Below, piece by piece: positions 6,911 to 15,154 of a DNA stretch of 18,718 bases (positions are counted from its first letter, which is position 1; every line of letters starts with the position of its first letter). Position numbers and translations under genes: made by a program. The notes beneath the pieces were generated by a model, which was not told where the DNA came from, searched no databases, and worked only from the letters and a program-made list of their open reading frames with translations. Source of the DNA: JAICQQ01 sp965651135 (lineage in GTDB: Bacteria; Myxococcota_A; Polyangia; Polyangiales; Polyangiaceae); assembly GCA_965651135.1 (NCBI GenBank), contig CBFGRJ010000120.1, forward strand, positions 1 through 18,718, in the 5' to 3' direction.

Positions 6911-7357
6911 ATGCTCAACCACGTCGTTCGCGACTTCGTAGATGTTCTGCATGTCCAGCGAATGACGAAGAGCTTCGCAGCTTCGTTGGGTTTCAATGCG
7001 CGAGCCTGCAGTGAGCTCGCCATTGTTGCCTCCGAGCTCTCCTCGAACATTCTGAAGTACGGTGTGAGCGGGTTTATCGAGCTGGTCGCGGTCAACGATG
7101 ATACCGGACCGGGCATTTGTCTGGTTGCCCACGACCGGGGGCCGCCGTTCAGAAATTTGGAGCATGCCCTTCAGGATGGCTGGGATGACAACGGCCCTAT
7201 CGACCCGATGCATATTCTGTCTCGCAAAGGAATGGGAGGCGGGCTGGGCGCCATCACTCGTCTATCGGATCGAGTACAGGTGGAGGTCGAGCCCGGAGGT
7301 AAGCGCGTCCTCGTATTTCGCTACCTCAAGCGTCCAACGGCTCCGAAACGGGCCTAA
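6911..7357 (+). CDS. Divergent RsbT-like GHKL ATPase
   Basis: This 148-residue protein is the last gene of the plus-strand run, five bases after the second RsbR stop, with no ribosome site of its own visible; coupling to the upstream gene is likely. It belongs to the HATPase_c_2 family: N-box SELSSNILKYG with N46, G1 region D75-RGPPF, and G2 region GMGGGLGAITRLSDRV from G107. The G1 box normally reads D-x-G-x-G, and here the second Gly is Pro, so nucleotide binding may be altered. There is also an insertion of about ten residues between G1 and G2 (DNGPIDPMHI). It could be a kinase for one of the STAS proteins, an RsbW-like binder, or a non-catalytic partner. It meets the histidine kinase gene tail to tail. 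Confidence 0.82.
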   Translation: MLNHVVRDFVDVLHVQRMTKSFAASLGFNARACSELAIVASELSSNILKYGVSGFIELVAVNDDTGPGICLVAHDRGPPFRNLEHALQDGWDDNGPIDPMHILSRKGMGGGLGAITRLSDRVQVEVEPGGKRVLVFRYLKRPTAPKRA

Positions 7358-7359
7358 TC

Positions 7360-8436
7360 TCAGGCGCCAGTAGGCGTGACCAGCGGGAACTTCAGGATCG
7401 CGACAGTACCGCCGCCGTCTGCCGGGGCAAGCTCGAGCGTGCCCCGGTGCTTCTCGACGATGGAGTGAGTGATGCTGAGCCCGAGACCCGTGCCCTGACC
7501 CACCGGCTTCGTCGTGAAAAATGGCTCGATCACACGTTCTCGCAGGTCCGAAGGGATGCCATGCCCCGTATCTCGAACCATGATGACGTATTGGCCGTCC
7601 ACCGCGTCTGTCGTCACGGTGATCGTGCCTGGGCCGTCGATGGCGTCTATGGCGTTGGTGAGTAGATTCATGATCGCCTGATTGAGCAAGCTCGGGTAGC
7701 AGAGCACGGTGTCGAGCTCACTAAAGTGTGTCTGGAGTGTTATGCGACCTTTCATGCGGTGCTCCAGAATCGGGATCACGGACAAGATGCATTCTCGGAT
7801 GCTCACCTGCTTTTCGTCGCCTTCATCGAGTCTAGAAAAGGTGCGCAGCCTGAGGACCAGGTTTTCGATGCGCGCCAAGCCCAGCTGACTTTCGGCCAAA
7901 CGATTGCGCGCCCGTTGCCAGTGCTGCGAGTCGGCAAGCAACGGCTCGTCGACTTCGGCGGCGACCTTGTCGAGACTCTTGCTAATCGTATTCAAATGGC
8001 TGAGCACGAACGCCAGCGGATTGTTGATCTCGTGAGCTATGCCGGCAACCAGCTCGCCCAGCGACGCCATCTTGGCCGATTGAATGAGCTGCAGCTGTTG
8101 CGCCTGCAGCTCCGTGTAGGCAGCTTTCAGGTTTTCGTTGAGAATCCTCAGCTCGTCATTGGCTTCTTGATAGCCGCGAAAGCTCATTTCGAATGGGCCC
8201 AAGAATTCGCGAAAGAAGTTTGCCACGGCTGCGCCAGCACGAGGTCGCTCCTCTGGAGGGGCAGTCAAAACCAGCTGATTTAGCGCAAATTCGTAGAGCG
8301 ATAGAATGTCGAGCAATCCGAACTGTTGGGCGAGCGCTCGTCGCCCGAGCTCGTAGGCCTGGCTCAGAGACTCCTCGCTCTGGTGCTTCAAGTGATCGGC
8401 GATCGCCGCCACGCAGTCGTCGTTTAGCTCGTTCAT
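7360..8436 (-). CDS. Histidine kinase with RsbU-type (RsbT-binding) N-terminal domain
   Basis: This is a 358-residue soluble protein. Residues about 5-95 resemble the N-terminal domain of RsbU (RsbU_N), the helical dimer that binds RsbT: HLKHQSEESLSQAYELGR, LLDILSLYEFALNQL, then a helix ending FEMSFRGYQEANDELR. A coiled coil follows at about 95-120. The kinase core comes next: H-box AHEINNPL with H135, N-box around NLLTNAIDAI (N257-N261), G1 D289-TGHGI, F-box EPFFTTK, and G2 GTGLGL (315-320). It has no membrane segment and no PAS or GAF domain, so the RsbU-type domain is the only visible input. The gene lies 64 bases downstream of the canonical rsbT on the same strand. Activation by RsbT is inferred; the kinase call itself is certain. 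No response regulator is adjacent. Confidence 0.88.
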   Translation of the reverse strand: MNELNDDCVAAIADHLKHQSEESLSQAYELGRRALAQQFGLLDILSLYEFALNQLVLTAPPEERPRAGAAVANFFREFLGPFEMSFRGYQEANDELRILNENLKAAYTELQAQQLQLIQSAKMASLGELVAGIAHEINNPLAFVLSHLNTISKSLDKVAAEVDEPLLADSQHWQRARNRLAESQLGLARIENLVLRLRTFSRLDEGDEKQVSIRECILSVIPILEHRMKGRITLQTHFSELDTVLCYPSLLNQAIMNLLTNAIDAIDGPGTITVTTDAVDGQYVIMVRDTGHGIPSDLRERVIEPFFTTKPVGQGTGLGLSITHSIVEKHRGTLELAPADGGGTVAILKFPLVTPTGA

Positions 8437-8500
8437 TCGCCACCTCGGCTGCCAATGGCGGCGTTGATCAAGCGGCGTAGACAGAAAGCACGTAACATGA

Positions 8501-8908
8501 TCAGGGCAACCACTTCTTCAATGTGACCGTGGTCCCAATGCCTGGCGCAGACGTTAGATCGAATTCATCGACCAGCCGCTTTGCTCCGGGAAGGCCGACA
8601 CCCAATCCGTTTCTGGTCGAGTACCCATCGCGTGTGGCCAGCTCGGGATTGTCGATGCCTGGGCCTTCATCGCGAGCAGTGATCAATATCCCCTGACGAC
8701 CCTGTTCTTCGATCTTGCTGAGGATAATCGCCCCTCGTCCTGCATAGCTCACGATGTTGCGGGCCACCTCGGAGATCGCCGTGGCCAGCAATGTCTGGTC
8801 GGTGTTCGAGAATCCGAGCGACGCCGCAAGCTCTCGCCCCGTATGACGGGCGCGCACGATGTCCCGATCCTGCTCGATTTCGATGCTGATCTCGGAGTGA
8901 ACGGTCAT
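8501..8908 (-). CDS. rsbT: Canonical RsbT serine kinase/switch protein
   Basis: This 135-residue protein is almost the length of Bacillus RsbT and is very similar along its whole length: RDIVRARHTGRELAASLGF, ISEVARNIVSYAG (N-box, N51), ITARDEGPGI (D80), DGYSTRNGLGVGLPGAKRL, DEFDL and the terminal KKWLP. In Bacillus, RsbT phosphorylates RsbS and RsbR on stress, leaves the complex and binds RsbU. Of the three RsbT-like proteins in this window, this one is the clear orthologue. Its ATG has no strong ribosome site. It is first in a two-gene minus-strand unit with the RsbU_N histidine kinase, while rsbR and rsbS lie on the other strand, so its dose is set by a different promoter. Confidence 0.9.
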   Translation of the reverse strand: MTVHSEISIEIEQDRDIVRARHTGRELAASLGFSNTDQTLLATAISEVARNIVSYAGRGAIILSKIEEQGRQGILITARDEGPGIDNPELATRDGYSTRNGLGVGLPGAKRLVDEFDLTSAPGIGTTVTLKKWLP

Positions 8909-9241
8909 GCTCGAGATACGGAATTAGCCGAAGCAGAGCCCTAACCTCTGGTCAAAGCCCATTTTTCGCCCCGAATGACACCCATCGTGCAGTGTACACG
9001 CCAGAACATACTATCGTAATCTCATGGCTTGCTCCACCGGCCGCGCCGATGGCGAGTGCGACGCCTGCCTCCGAGAAGAGCCCTGGTTGGGGCGATCCGC
9101 CACGCAGGAGCAGACTCACGGGCGTGGTCAAATGCACCCTTTTGTACGGCTTGTCAGAGATGCACACGGACGAAAACCAATGGCTTGTGTCGCGCCATGA
9201 GTCGGCATAGTGCTGCAATATGTGGGAACGAGCCCAATGTG

Positions 9242-9343
9242 GTGCACGAGGCCCAGGCACCCTACGGTCTGGCCCAACGCGCCAACCGGCTCTACTATAC
9301 GGACTTGGAAGCCGGCACCGTCGTCAGCATTCCGAAGCCATGA
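9242..9343 (+). pseudogene. C-terminal fragment of a beta-propeller repeat protein
   Basis: The frame ending at the TGA at 9341 reads APYGLAQ, NRLYYTDLEAGTVVSIPKP. This is the pattern of one propeller blade of the kind common in myxobacterial surface proteins (PYGIA, x-VYWTN, AGTVMR-P). Nothing upstream in the same frame continues the pattern, so this appears to be the last blade of a gene otherwise lost. The fragment is short, so chance cannot be excluded. Confidence 0.45.
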
Positions 9344-9387
9344 GGACGGGGCTCTGCATGGGATCGGTTGGGGCTGCGCACCGTCCA

Positions 9388-9412
9388 GGCATGTCAGTAC
9401 TGCTGACATGCC
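9388..9412. repeat. Perfect 10-bp inverted repeat with 5-base spacer
   Basis: GGCATGTCAG, spacer TACTG, then CTGACATGCC: ten perfect base pairs. It lies 55 bases past the stop of the last elb-like gene. The T-run of an intrinsic terminator is missing on both strands, so it may be a regulator site or a factor-assisted transcript end. Confidence 0.5.
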
Positions 9413-9467
9413 CAGGATGAGTGAGGGGCTGCGCTTCGACGTGAGCTGCAAGGGAGCAGGGTGAGGG

Positions 9468-10478
9468 TCAGGTGCCCGTCTTCCTGTCCCTGAAATCGGG
9501 CGCTACGCCCCGCTCGACCAAATCGAACACCGTATCGCGTAGGGTTTCACCGGGGTCGCGCGGGTTCCAGCCCAGCTCTTGTTGGGCTTTGGCGCTGTCG
9601 CAATACCAGTAGTACTGCGACATCTCGACGCTGACCTCGTCGACGGGTGGTTCGCCGCCGATGGCTCGCACCACCTTGTTGAACGCTTGATTCAGGCCCA
9701 GCGCGAGCTCTCGGTGTTTGGGCAACCTCAGGCGGGGAGCTCGGACACCGGTGAGGCGGTCGAGTCGCTGGAACAAGGCGGCAATGGTCAGGTTCTTTGC
9801 ATTGAGTATGTACCGCTCGCCGGGCCGGCCCTTTTCGAACGCCAGCCACATACCGAGAGCGGCATCGCGCACATCGACGAACGCGTAGCCCCCGGCCGGT
9901 ACGGCGGGAACGCTGCGCGTGAGGAAGCGGCGCACGTCTCCCGTAGAAGACTCGCCCAGGTCACCTGGGCCTAGCAACAAGCTCGGGTTCACGATCAGGA
10001 CTTCGAAGCCGGGCCGGTTGGCTTCGAGGGCTTCGTGCTCTCCGTACAACTTCGAACGATAGTAGGGCCAGCTGGCGATGATTTCCAAGGGGGCGTCGTC
10101 GCGCTCGTCGAACACACGCTTCGGATCGGTCCCCACGGCGATGGTGCCGCTGGTGCTGGCCACGACCGTGCGCGGCACCCCTGCCCGCGCTAGGCCCGCA
10201 AGCGCCATGCGCGTGCCGGTCACGTGCAAGCGGTGTAGCTCCTCGGCATCGTCTTTGTCGCGCGACACGCGACCCGTGGCGAGAAAGGCTCCATGGCACC
10301 CCTGAGCACTGTCGCAGACGGCGTCCGAGTCTAGCACGTCCACCGAGCGAACTTCGACCTCCCCTACCTTGCCGCCAGAGCGAGAGACGCCCACCACCTC
10401 GTGACCCCGAGCGACGAGCAGCTTGACCAGGTGCGAGCCCAAAAAGCCCGTGGCCCCGCCGACCCAATAGCGCGCCAT
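9468..10478 (-). CDS. NAD(P)-dependent epimerase/dehydratase (dihydroflavonol-reductase-like SDR)
   Basis: This 336-residue extended short-chain dehydrogenase/reductase has an N-terminal Rossmann motif GGATGFLGSH (residues 7-16), an active-site serine region VVASTSGTIAVG (108-110), the catalytic pair Y139-x3-K143 in YYRSK, and NPSLLLGPGD. The C-terminal part binds the substrate, and the final helix region GWNPRDPGETLRDTV is typical of dihydroflavonol-4-reductase and HpnA-like enzymes. It is the last gene of the minus-strand operon and starts two bases after the stop of the five-domain enzyme, so the two are translationally linked. It probably reduces or oxidises a keto or hydroxyl group on a lipid intermediate. 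As I recall, the Myxococcus elb operon also contains an NAD-dependent epimerase (possibly elbE), but I give no symbol. Confidence 0.87.
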   Translation of the reverse strand: MARYWVGGATGFLGSHLVKLLVARGHEVVGVSRSGGKVGEVEVRSVDVLDSDAVCDSAQGCHGAFLATGRVSRDKDDAEELHRLHVTGTRMALAGLARAGVPRTVVASTSGTIAVGTDPKRVFDERDDAPLEIIASWPYYRSKLYGEHEALEANRPGFEVLIVNPSLLLGPGDLGESSTGDVRRFLTRSVPAVPAGGYAFVDVRDAALGMWLAFEKGRPGERYILNAKNLTIAALFQRLDRLTGVRAPRLRLPKHRELALGLNQAFNKVVRAIGGEPPVDEVSVEMSQYYWYCDSAKAQQELGWNPRDPGETLRDTVFDLVERGVAPDFRDRKTGT

Positions 10479-10480
10479 GT

Positions 10481-13400
10481 TCAGTTGCCTCCGGGTTGCA
10501 GCTGAAAGGCCTTTTGGAAGGTCAGAAGCAACCCCACGTTGTTACTCTTGACCATACCGCTGATGAACTCTTGGGGCGACGGCGTATACGCTTCGCGCAC
10601 GATACGGGTGAACATATCCGGTGAAGTTTTCAGGACGCAGTCTGCGGGGTTGATCACCTTGCCTGGATAGACCTCACACAGCTCCGGCGTGATGCGCACC
10701 GTCCAGCGTTCTGAATCGCCGAGGGCGAAGTAGTAGCTCACCGGCTCCCGAACGCTGCCTGCAACGAAGCGCTCTTTCAGCTCCTCGAACACGGGCTCGA
10801 GCGTCTCTGGTGGCAACTCGCTCACCAGACGCAAACTCTCCTGGGTCAAATCTTCGGTACGAAACACACCACCCTTACCCAGGGTTCGCACTGCCTTTTC
10901 GGTCAAGCGGGCCACGACGCGCGCAGCGTCGGCCATGCGCATACCCTGGGTCAATCGGCGCAGCTCCTCGTAGCGCAGGGGCGGCCCAATGCGGGCGGAG
11001 ACGTCTCTGCGGCGCGGCAGCGTCGCACCCTTGGGCAGCGCGGCATGAGTGCCGCCCACCCAAACCGGAAGGATGTCGATCTTGTGGTGCAGGGCCAGGT
11101 GCCCCACCGCGCTCTTGAACTCGGCGATCTGCCCGTCGGTGCTGCGGGTGCCCTCCGGAAAGATCAGGACCGTCTTACCTTCTTCGAGGAGCGAGCCCGC
11201 TTGCCTCAAGGCTTGCCTCAAGGAATTCCCGCGCGGCATCGGGACCAGGTTCGTGAAATTCTCGAAGTAGGCTTTGCGCCAGCGATTGCCCTCGAAAAAG
11301 TAGTCCTGAGCAGCCAAGCTGACCAGGTCTTTGCCGTAGCTGCCGAGCGCGTACTTGACGAGCCCCATGTCGAGGTGGCTCTGGTGGTTGGCTGCAACCA
11401 AGGTATTTTTGTTGTGGGGAATGAAGGCACGTCCGGTGATGGTCGTGCGCAGCACTCGATCGTAGAAGCTGTGCTGCGCCAGGCCCATCCACTGCATGGC
11501 CGCTTCTCTGAGCTGCGGCGGAATTTCGAATTTTTCGTCCGCCTCGGTTTCGATGGACTCGGTCACCGAGCGAAGCACGCGTTGTTTGCTGGCACGGATG
11601 AACGCTTCGACCTCGCCAATCGTGGTGCAATCACTCAGCTTCTCCGCATCGAGCGAGCGGTCGAGCTTCGTCTCGAGCGCTACCAAGAGCTCCAGGGCCA
11701 TCAACGAATCGAACGCCAGGTCCCCGCGCAACGTCATGCTGGGAGCAATTTGAGACGGCTGGCGTCGAGTGATCGCCGCGACAGCGCTGCGAACCAAGGC
11801 TTCCACGTCGTCGGCGGCTGCGGTTCGACGCGACGAGGCGGGCACATCGAGCCGTTCCAGCAGCCGGGCCAACTCCTTCCGCTTCACCTTGCGTGTGGTC
11901 GTACGAGGCAGCTTGGCGTCCTGCACCGTGGTGATGGATGGCCGCGCAACGAGTGGCAGCACGCTGTACGCTCGCTCGAGCGCGCGCTTGGCTCGGGCAT
12001 GGCGCTCGGCACGTGAAAGGCCTTCAGCCTCCGCCGGCACCGCCACGCAGGCGACTCGTTCGCCGCCGCGGCCATCCGGCACGCCCAAGATAGAGTACTC
12101 CTCCACCTCAGGCAATTTGCCGAGGCGAGCCTCGATATCGTCGGGATAGATGTTCTCGCCCGCGCTCGTGACGATGACGTCCTTGGCGCGGCCTACCAAG
12201 ACAAGTCGGTTCTTCTTGTCGAGCTTGCCGAGATCGCCCGTGTGCAACCAGCCGTCCCGATCGATGGTCTGGCGGGTCGATTCCGGATCGTCGGCGTAGC
12301 CAAGCATCACGTTGGGACCTCGTGCCAACACTTCTCCCACCCCTTCGGCATTCGGCTTGTCGATGCGGATCTCGACACCCGGGATCGCCTGACCCACTTG
12401 ACCCGCGGGAGCTCCGGGCGTGGCGCGCGCCACCGTCAACACGGGGGATGCCTCGGTCAGGCCATAGCCTTCGGACAAACGAAGACCGAGACCGGCAAAG
12501 CGTTGCTGAGTCGCTTCGGGCAGCGCCGCACCGCCGCTCACCATGAAGCGCAAGTGACCACCCAGACCCTCGTGCACGGGTCCGAACAAGATTCGCCCGG
12601 CGTCCACCCCCAGGCTCTTGCCCAGACTCTTGTTCAGCTCGACCGCAAAATCGAAGACACGCGTCGCCAACGTGCCGTGGTCGGCCACCTTTTGGGTGAT
12701 GCGACGTTCGAGCATTTCCCAGAGCGCGGGAACTCCGATGAGCCCGGTAATTCGCCCCGCTTTGAGCCCGTATTCGAGGCGCTCGGCATTGATCTTGTCG
12801 AGATAGATCACGCGGGCACCGCGCGAGAGCGGCAAAAGCAGACCACAAGTGAGCTCGAACGTATGGTGCAGCGGCAACACGCTCAAGATGCGATCGCCCT
12901 TGCGCAACGGGAACAACGGCGCAAGTGACGCGATGAGCGCAGTCAGGTTGCCGTGCGACAGCATGACGCCCTTGGGCGAGCCGGTGGTGCCGCTGGTGTA
13001 GATGAGCGCGGCAACGTCTTCGCTCTCGGGCCACCGCGGCTCACTCTTGTCACCCGGACCCATGACCACATCGGTGAGCTCGCCGAATTGAACCAAGCTC
13101 TCGAGCCTCGAGCGTAGCCTCGCCGCGACCTCGCTGTCGGCGAGAAACACGCGCGCTCGCGAAGCTTTTGCCAGGTTCTCGGCGGCGCTCGGTTCGATTC
13201 CCGATTCGAGCGGCACCACCGTGGCGCCGGCAAACAAAATACCGAAGAAGGCGATGGGCCAGGCGGGGTGATTGGCTCCCGCCAGCAGCACGCGGTCTCC
13301 GCGCTTGACGCCTGCCGCCTCCAAGCGCTTGGCGCACGCCATCGACAAATCGCGCCACTCGCGAAAACTGATACGGCTGAGCCCGTCTGCTTCGGTGCGC

Positions 13401-15154
13401 TGCAAAGCGACCGCCAGCTCGTAGCGATCGGCCATCTCGTCGAGCAGTGCCACCAGCGTCTCGTGGCGCTGGGGCGCCTTGAGCGGACGCTCGATGCGCT
13501 TTTCGATCTCGGGGAACACGTGGCGCTCGAGAGCAGGAATGTGCACCTGCATGAACCACTCGCGCCAGTTCAGGCTTTCAGGAGCCCAGTTGACGAGCCG
13601 CTGCTCTCGCTCCGACAGGCGCGCATAGGCTGCCCGCGTGTTGTCACAGCGAAAACGATAATCGTACTCGGCGGTGAACGGTACGAACACCCCGAGGATC
13701 TTGCCGATTCTGCGCTGCTGCTCGCCAAAATCTTCGAGCGCCTTCGCCGTCGGGCGTGTCACGCTCGCCAGCGGTCCGAACGAAGCGCTCTTCAACAGGC
13801 CCGAGACGGCCTTGGCACCCTTGGCCAACGCGTTCGGACCGATCGATTCGAACATGGGCTTGTCGAGCAAGGCGCTTTCGTAGCGCGACTGGAGCAAGCT
13901 CACGAGTGGCCCGCCCTTACCGCTCTTGCGGTAGTAGCGGCGCTTGTAGAGCCCCGTCAGCTCGAAGAAGCGCCGCATGGTGCACGGGTTCGTATCGCTG
14001 GATGCCGCCTGGTACACCGGACGCGCCGTACCTTCGAGGAGCTCGGCGAGCGCCAGCGTCATGGCGCCGGCCACCATGTCGCAGGGGATCACGTCGAGTA
14101 CGTTGTCGGACCCCGGGATCTGCAAGCCGCCTTGGCGCACGATGAAGATGAGCGGGGCACTCGTATTGATGCCCTCGTTCCAACCGGGGAACGGAAACTC
14201 CACCGTGGACTCGACCACCGAAGGACGAACGATGGTGTACGGAAGCCCGCTCCTGGCAACGATCTGCTCGCCGATGCTCTTTGTGTACGTGTACGTATTG
14301 GGAAAGCCCCAGAACTGGGCGCGCTCCATGCCCATGCCCGAGAGCTGCCCCTCCACGAACTTTCGCTTCACACGGGCCACCTCGGCTTCGAGCACGGCGC
14401 CACGCGCAGGCTCACCCCGTTGCTTCAAGTTCTGCTTCGCCTCGTCGAGAAAGCGGCTCTGCCGGAAGGCGTCGCTGGCCCGGTGCCGCGCCTGCTCGAT
14501 CACGTCGAGGCACTCGGCGATCTCTCGATCTGGATCCCAGTGGCTGCGCTCGAGCTCGTCGGCGCGAGGGAACGGGAACTCGCAAGGATTGACCTCTTCG
14601 ATGGGCCCAGTGTGCGACCCGGCAACGTAGCAGGTCGAGGTGTGAAGCAGCGGCACATCCCCCAAATCGCGGGCGAGCCCTACCAGGTTTTGCACCCCGA
14701 ACGCGTTCACGTCGAGCGCTTCGTCGAGAGGCGGATCGAAGTCGACGACGCCAGCGGCGTTGACCACTGCCGCCACGCCGCCGCGCAGGTCTTCCCTGAG
14801 CTCCGCGCTCAACCCGCAGTAGGGGTGGGCCACGTCGCCTGCAATGGGGGTCACCTTGTCTTTGATGAAGGCTTCGAAGTTCGGGCCATACTGCTCGCGC
14901 AACGGCACCATGACTTCACTGGTCGCGATCTTTTCCCAGAACCGCTGCTCGGCGCTCTGACCGTCCTTGGGCCTTACCACCAGGTACACATGACCAATGC
15001 TCGGAAAGCGCGACAGCAAGAATGCCCACCACACCTTGCCCAAAAAGCCTGTGCCACCGATGACCACCAGGCGCTTGCCCTCGAGCAGTGCACCGATATC
15101 GAGCGGCGGGGGTTTGCCATTCCCCCTCTGAGACACTCCGTTCGTAGAGCTCAC
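10481..15154 (-). CDS. elbD: ElbD-like multidomain enzyme: acyl reductase, acyl ligase, ACP, acyltransferase, SCP2
   Basis: This 1557-residue protein has five domains. About 25-545 is a fatty acyl-CoA reductase (GGTGFLGK 33-40; Y288-x3-K292; C-terminal sterile domain). About 560-1100 is an AMP-forming acyl ligase (YTSGTTGSPKG 719-729, GYGLTE near 896, TGDLG 972-976). About 1115-1190 is an acyl carrier domain with pantetheine Ser1150 in FDSLM. About 1215-1425 is a PlsC-type acyltransferase (H1257-x4-D1262; FPEGTRS 1332-1338). About 1430-1550 is an SCP2-like lipid-binding domain. This resembles the myxobacterial ether-lipid enzyme ElbD as I remember it, in which fatty alcohol formation and glycerolipid acylation are joined. 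The GTG start overlaps the upstream stop (GTGA) and has GGAGG six bases before it. The domain calls are firm; the ElbD identity and the presence of every domain in the reference protein are from memory. Confidence 0.85.
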   Translation of the reverse strand: MSSTNGVSQRGNGKPPPLDIGALLEGKRLVVIGGTGFLGKVWWAFLLSRFPSIGHVYLVVRPKDGQSAEQRFWEKIATSEVMVPLREQYGPNFEAFIKDKVTPIAGDVAHPYCGLSAELREDLRGGVAAVVNAAGVVDFDPPLDEALDVNAFGVQNLVGLARDLGDVPLLHTSTCYVAGSHTGPIEEVNPCEFPFPRADELERSHWDPDREIAECLDVIEQARHRASDAFRQSRFLDEAKQNLKQRGEPARGAVLEAEVARVKRKFVEGQLSGMGMERAQFWGFPNTYTYTKSIGEQIVARSGLPYTIVRPSVVESTVEFPFPGWNEGINTSAPLIFIVRQGGLQIPGSDNVLDVIPCDMVAGAMTLALAELLEGTARPVYQAASSDTNPCTMRRFFELTGLYKRRYYRKSGKGGPLVSLLQSRYESALLDKPMFESIGPNALAKGAKAVSGLLKSASFGPLASVTRPTAKALEDFGEQQRRIGKILGVFVPFTAEYDYRFRCDNTRAAYARLSEREQRLVNWAPESLNWREWFMQVHIPALERHVFPEIEKRIERPLKAPQRHETLVALLDEMADRYELAVALQRTEADGLSRISFREWRDLSMACAKRLEAAGVKRGDRVLLAGANHPAWPIAFFGILFAGATVVPLESGIEPSAAENLAKASRARVFLADSEVAARLRSRLESLVQFGELTDVVMGPGDKSEPRWPESEDVAALIYTSGTTGSPKGVMLSHGNLTALIASLAPLFPLRKGDRILSVLPLHHTFELTCGLLLPLSRGARVIYLDKINAERLEYGLKAGRITGLIGVPALWEMLERRITQKVADHGTLATRVFDFAVELNKSLGKSLGVDAGRILFGPVHEGLGGHLRFMVSGGAALPEATQQRFAGLGLRLSEGYGLTEASPVLTVARATPGAPAGQVGQAIPGVEIRIDKPNAEGVGEVLARGPNVMLGYADDPESTRQTIDRDGWLHTGDLGKLDKKNRLVLVGRAKDVIVTSAGENIYPDDIEARLGKLPEVEEYSILGVPDGRGGERVACVAVPAEAEGLSRAERHARAKRALERAYSVLPLVARPSITTVQDAKLPRTTTRKVKRKELARLLERLDVPASSRRTAAADDVEALVRSAVAAITRRQPSQIAPSMTLRGDLAFDSLMALELLVALETKLDRSLDAEKLSDCTTIGEVEAFIRASKQRVLRSVTESIETEADEKFEIPPQLREAAMQWMGLAQHSFYDRVLRTTITGRAFIPHNKNTLVAANHQSHLDMGLVKYALGSYGKDLVSLAAQDYFFEGNRWRKAYFENFTNLVPMPRGNSLRQALRQAGSLLEEGKTVLIFPEGTRSTDGQIAEFKSAVGHLALHHKIDILPVWVGGTHAALPKGATLPRRRDVSARIGPPLRYEELRRLTQGMRMADAARVVARLTEKAVRTLGKGGVFRTEDLTQESLRLVSELPPETLEPVFEELKERFVAGSVREPVSYYFALGDSERWTVRITPELCEVYPGKVINPADCVLKTSPDMFTRIVREAYTPSPQEFISGMVKSNNVGLLLTFQKAFQLQPGGN

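Larger units (their letters stand above)
8909..9467. other. 559-bp stretch between rsbT and the elb-like operon
   Basis: This should hold the rsbT promoter (minus strand, reading left from about 8909) and the end of the elb-like operon. No intact gene is supported. It contains a short beta-propeller remnant at 9242-9343 and a perfect inverted repeat at 9388-9412. The part from 8909 to about 9240 holds nothing else I can identify; short frames there have no motifs. Confidence 0.5.

Noticed and set aside
6911..7357. Calling this ATPase RsbW (anti-sigma factor)
   Set aside because: No sigma factor or RsbV-type partner is near, and it is linked to RsbR/RsbS genes; the altered G1 box leaves the exact class open, so it is listed as RsbT-like.
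8952..9260. A 102-codon minus-strand frame upstream of rsbT
   Set aside because: No family features; it overlaps the propeller fragment on the other strand only by chance, and it occupies the expected rsbT promoter area.
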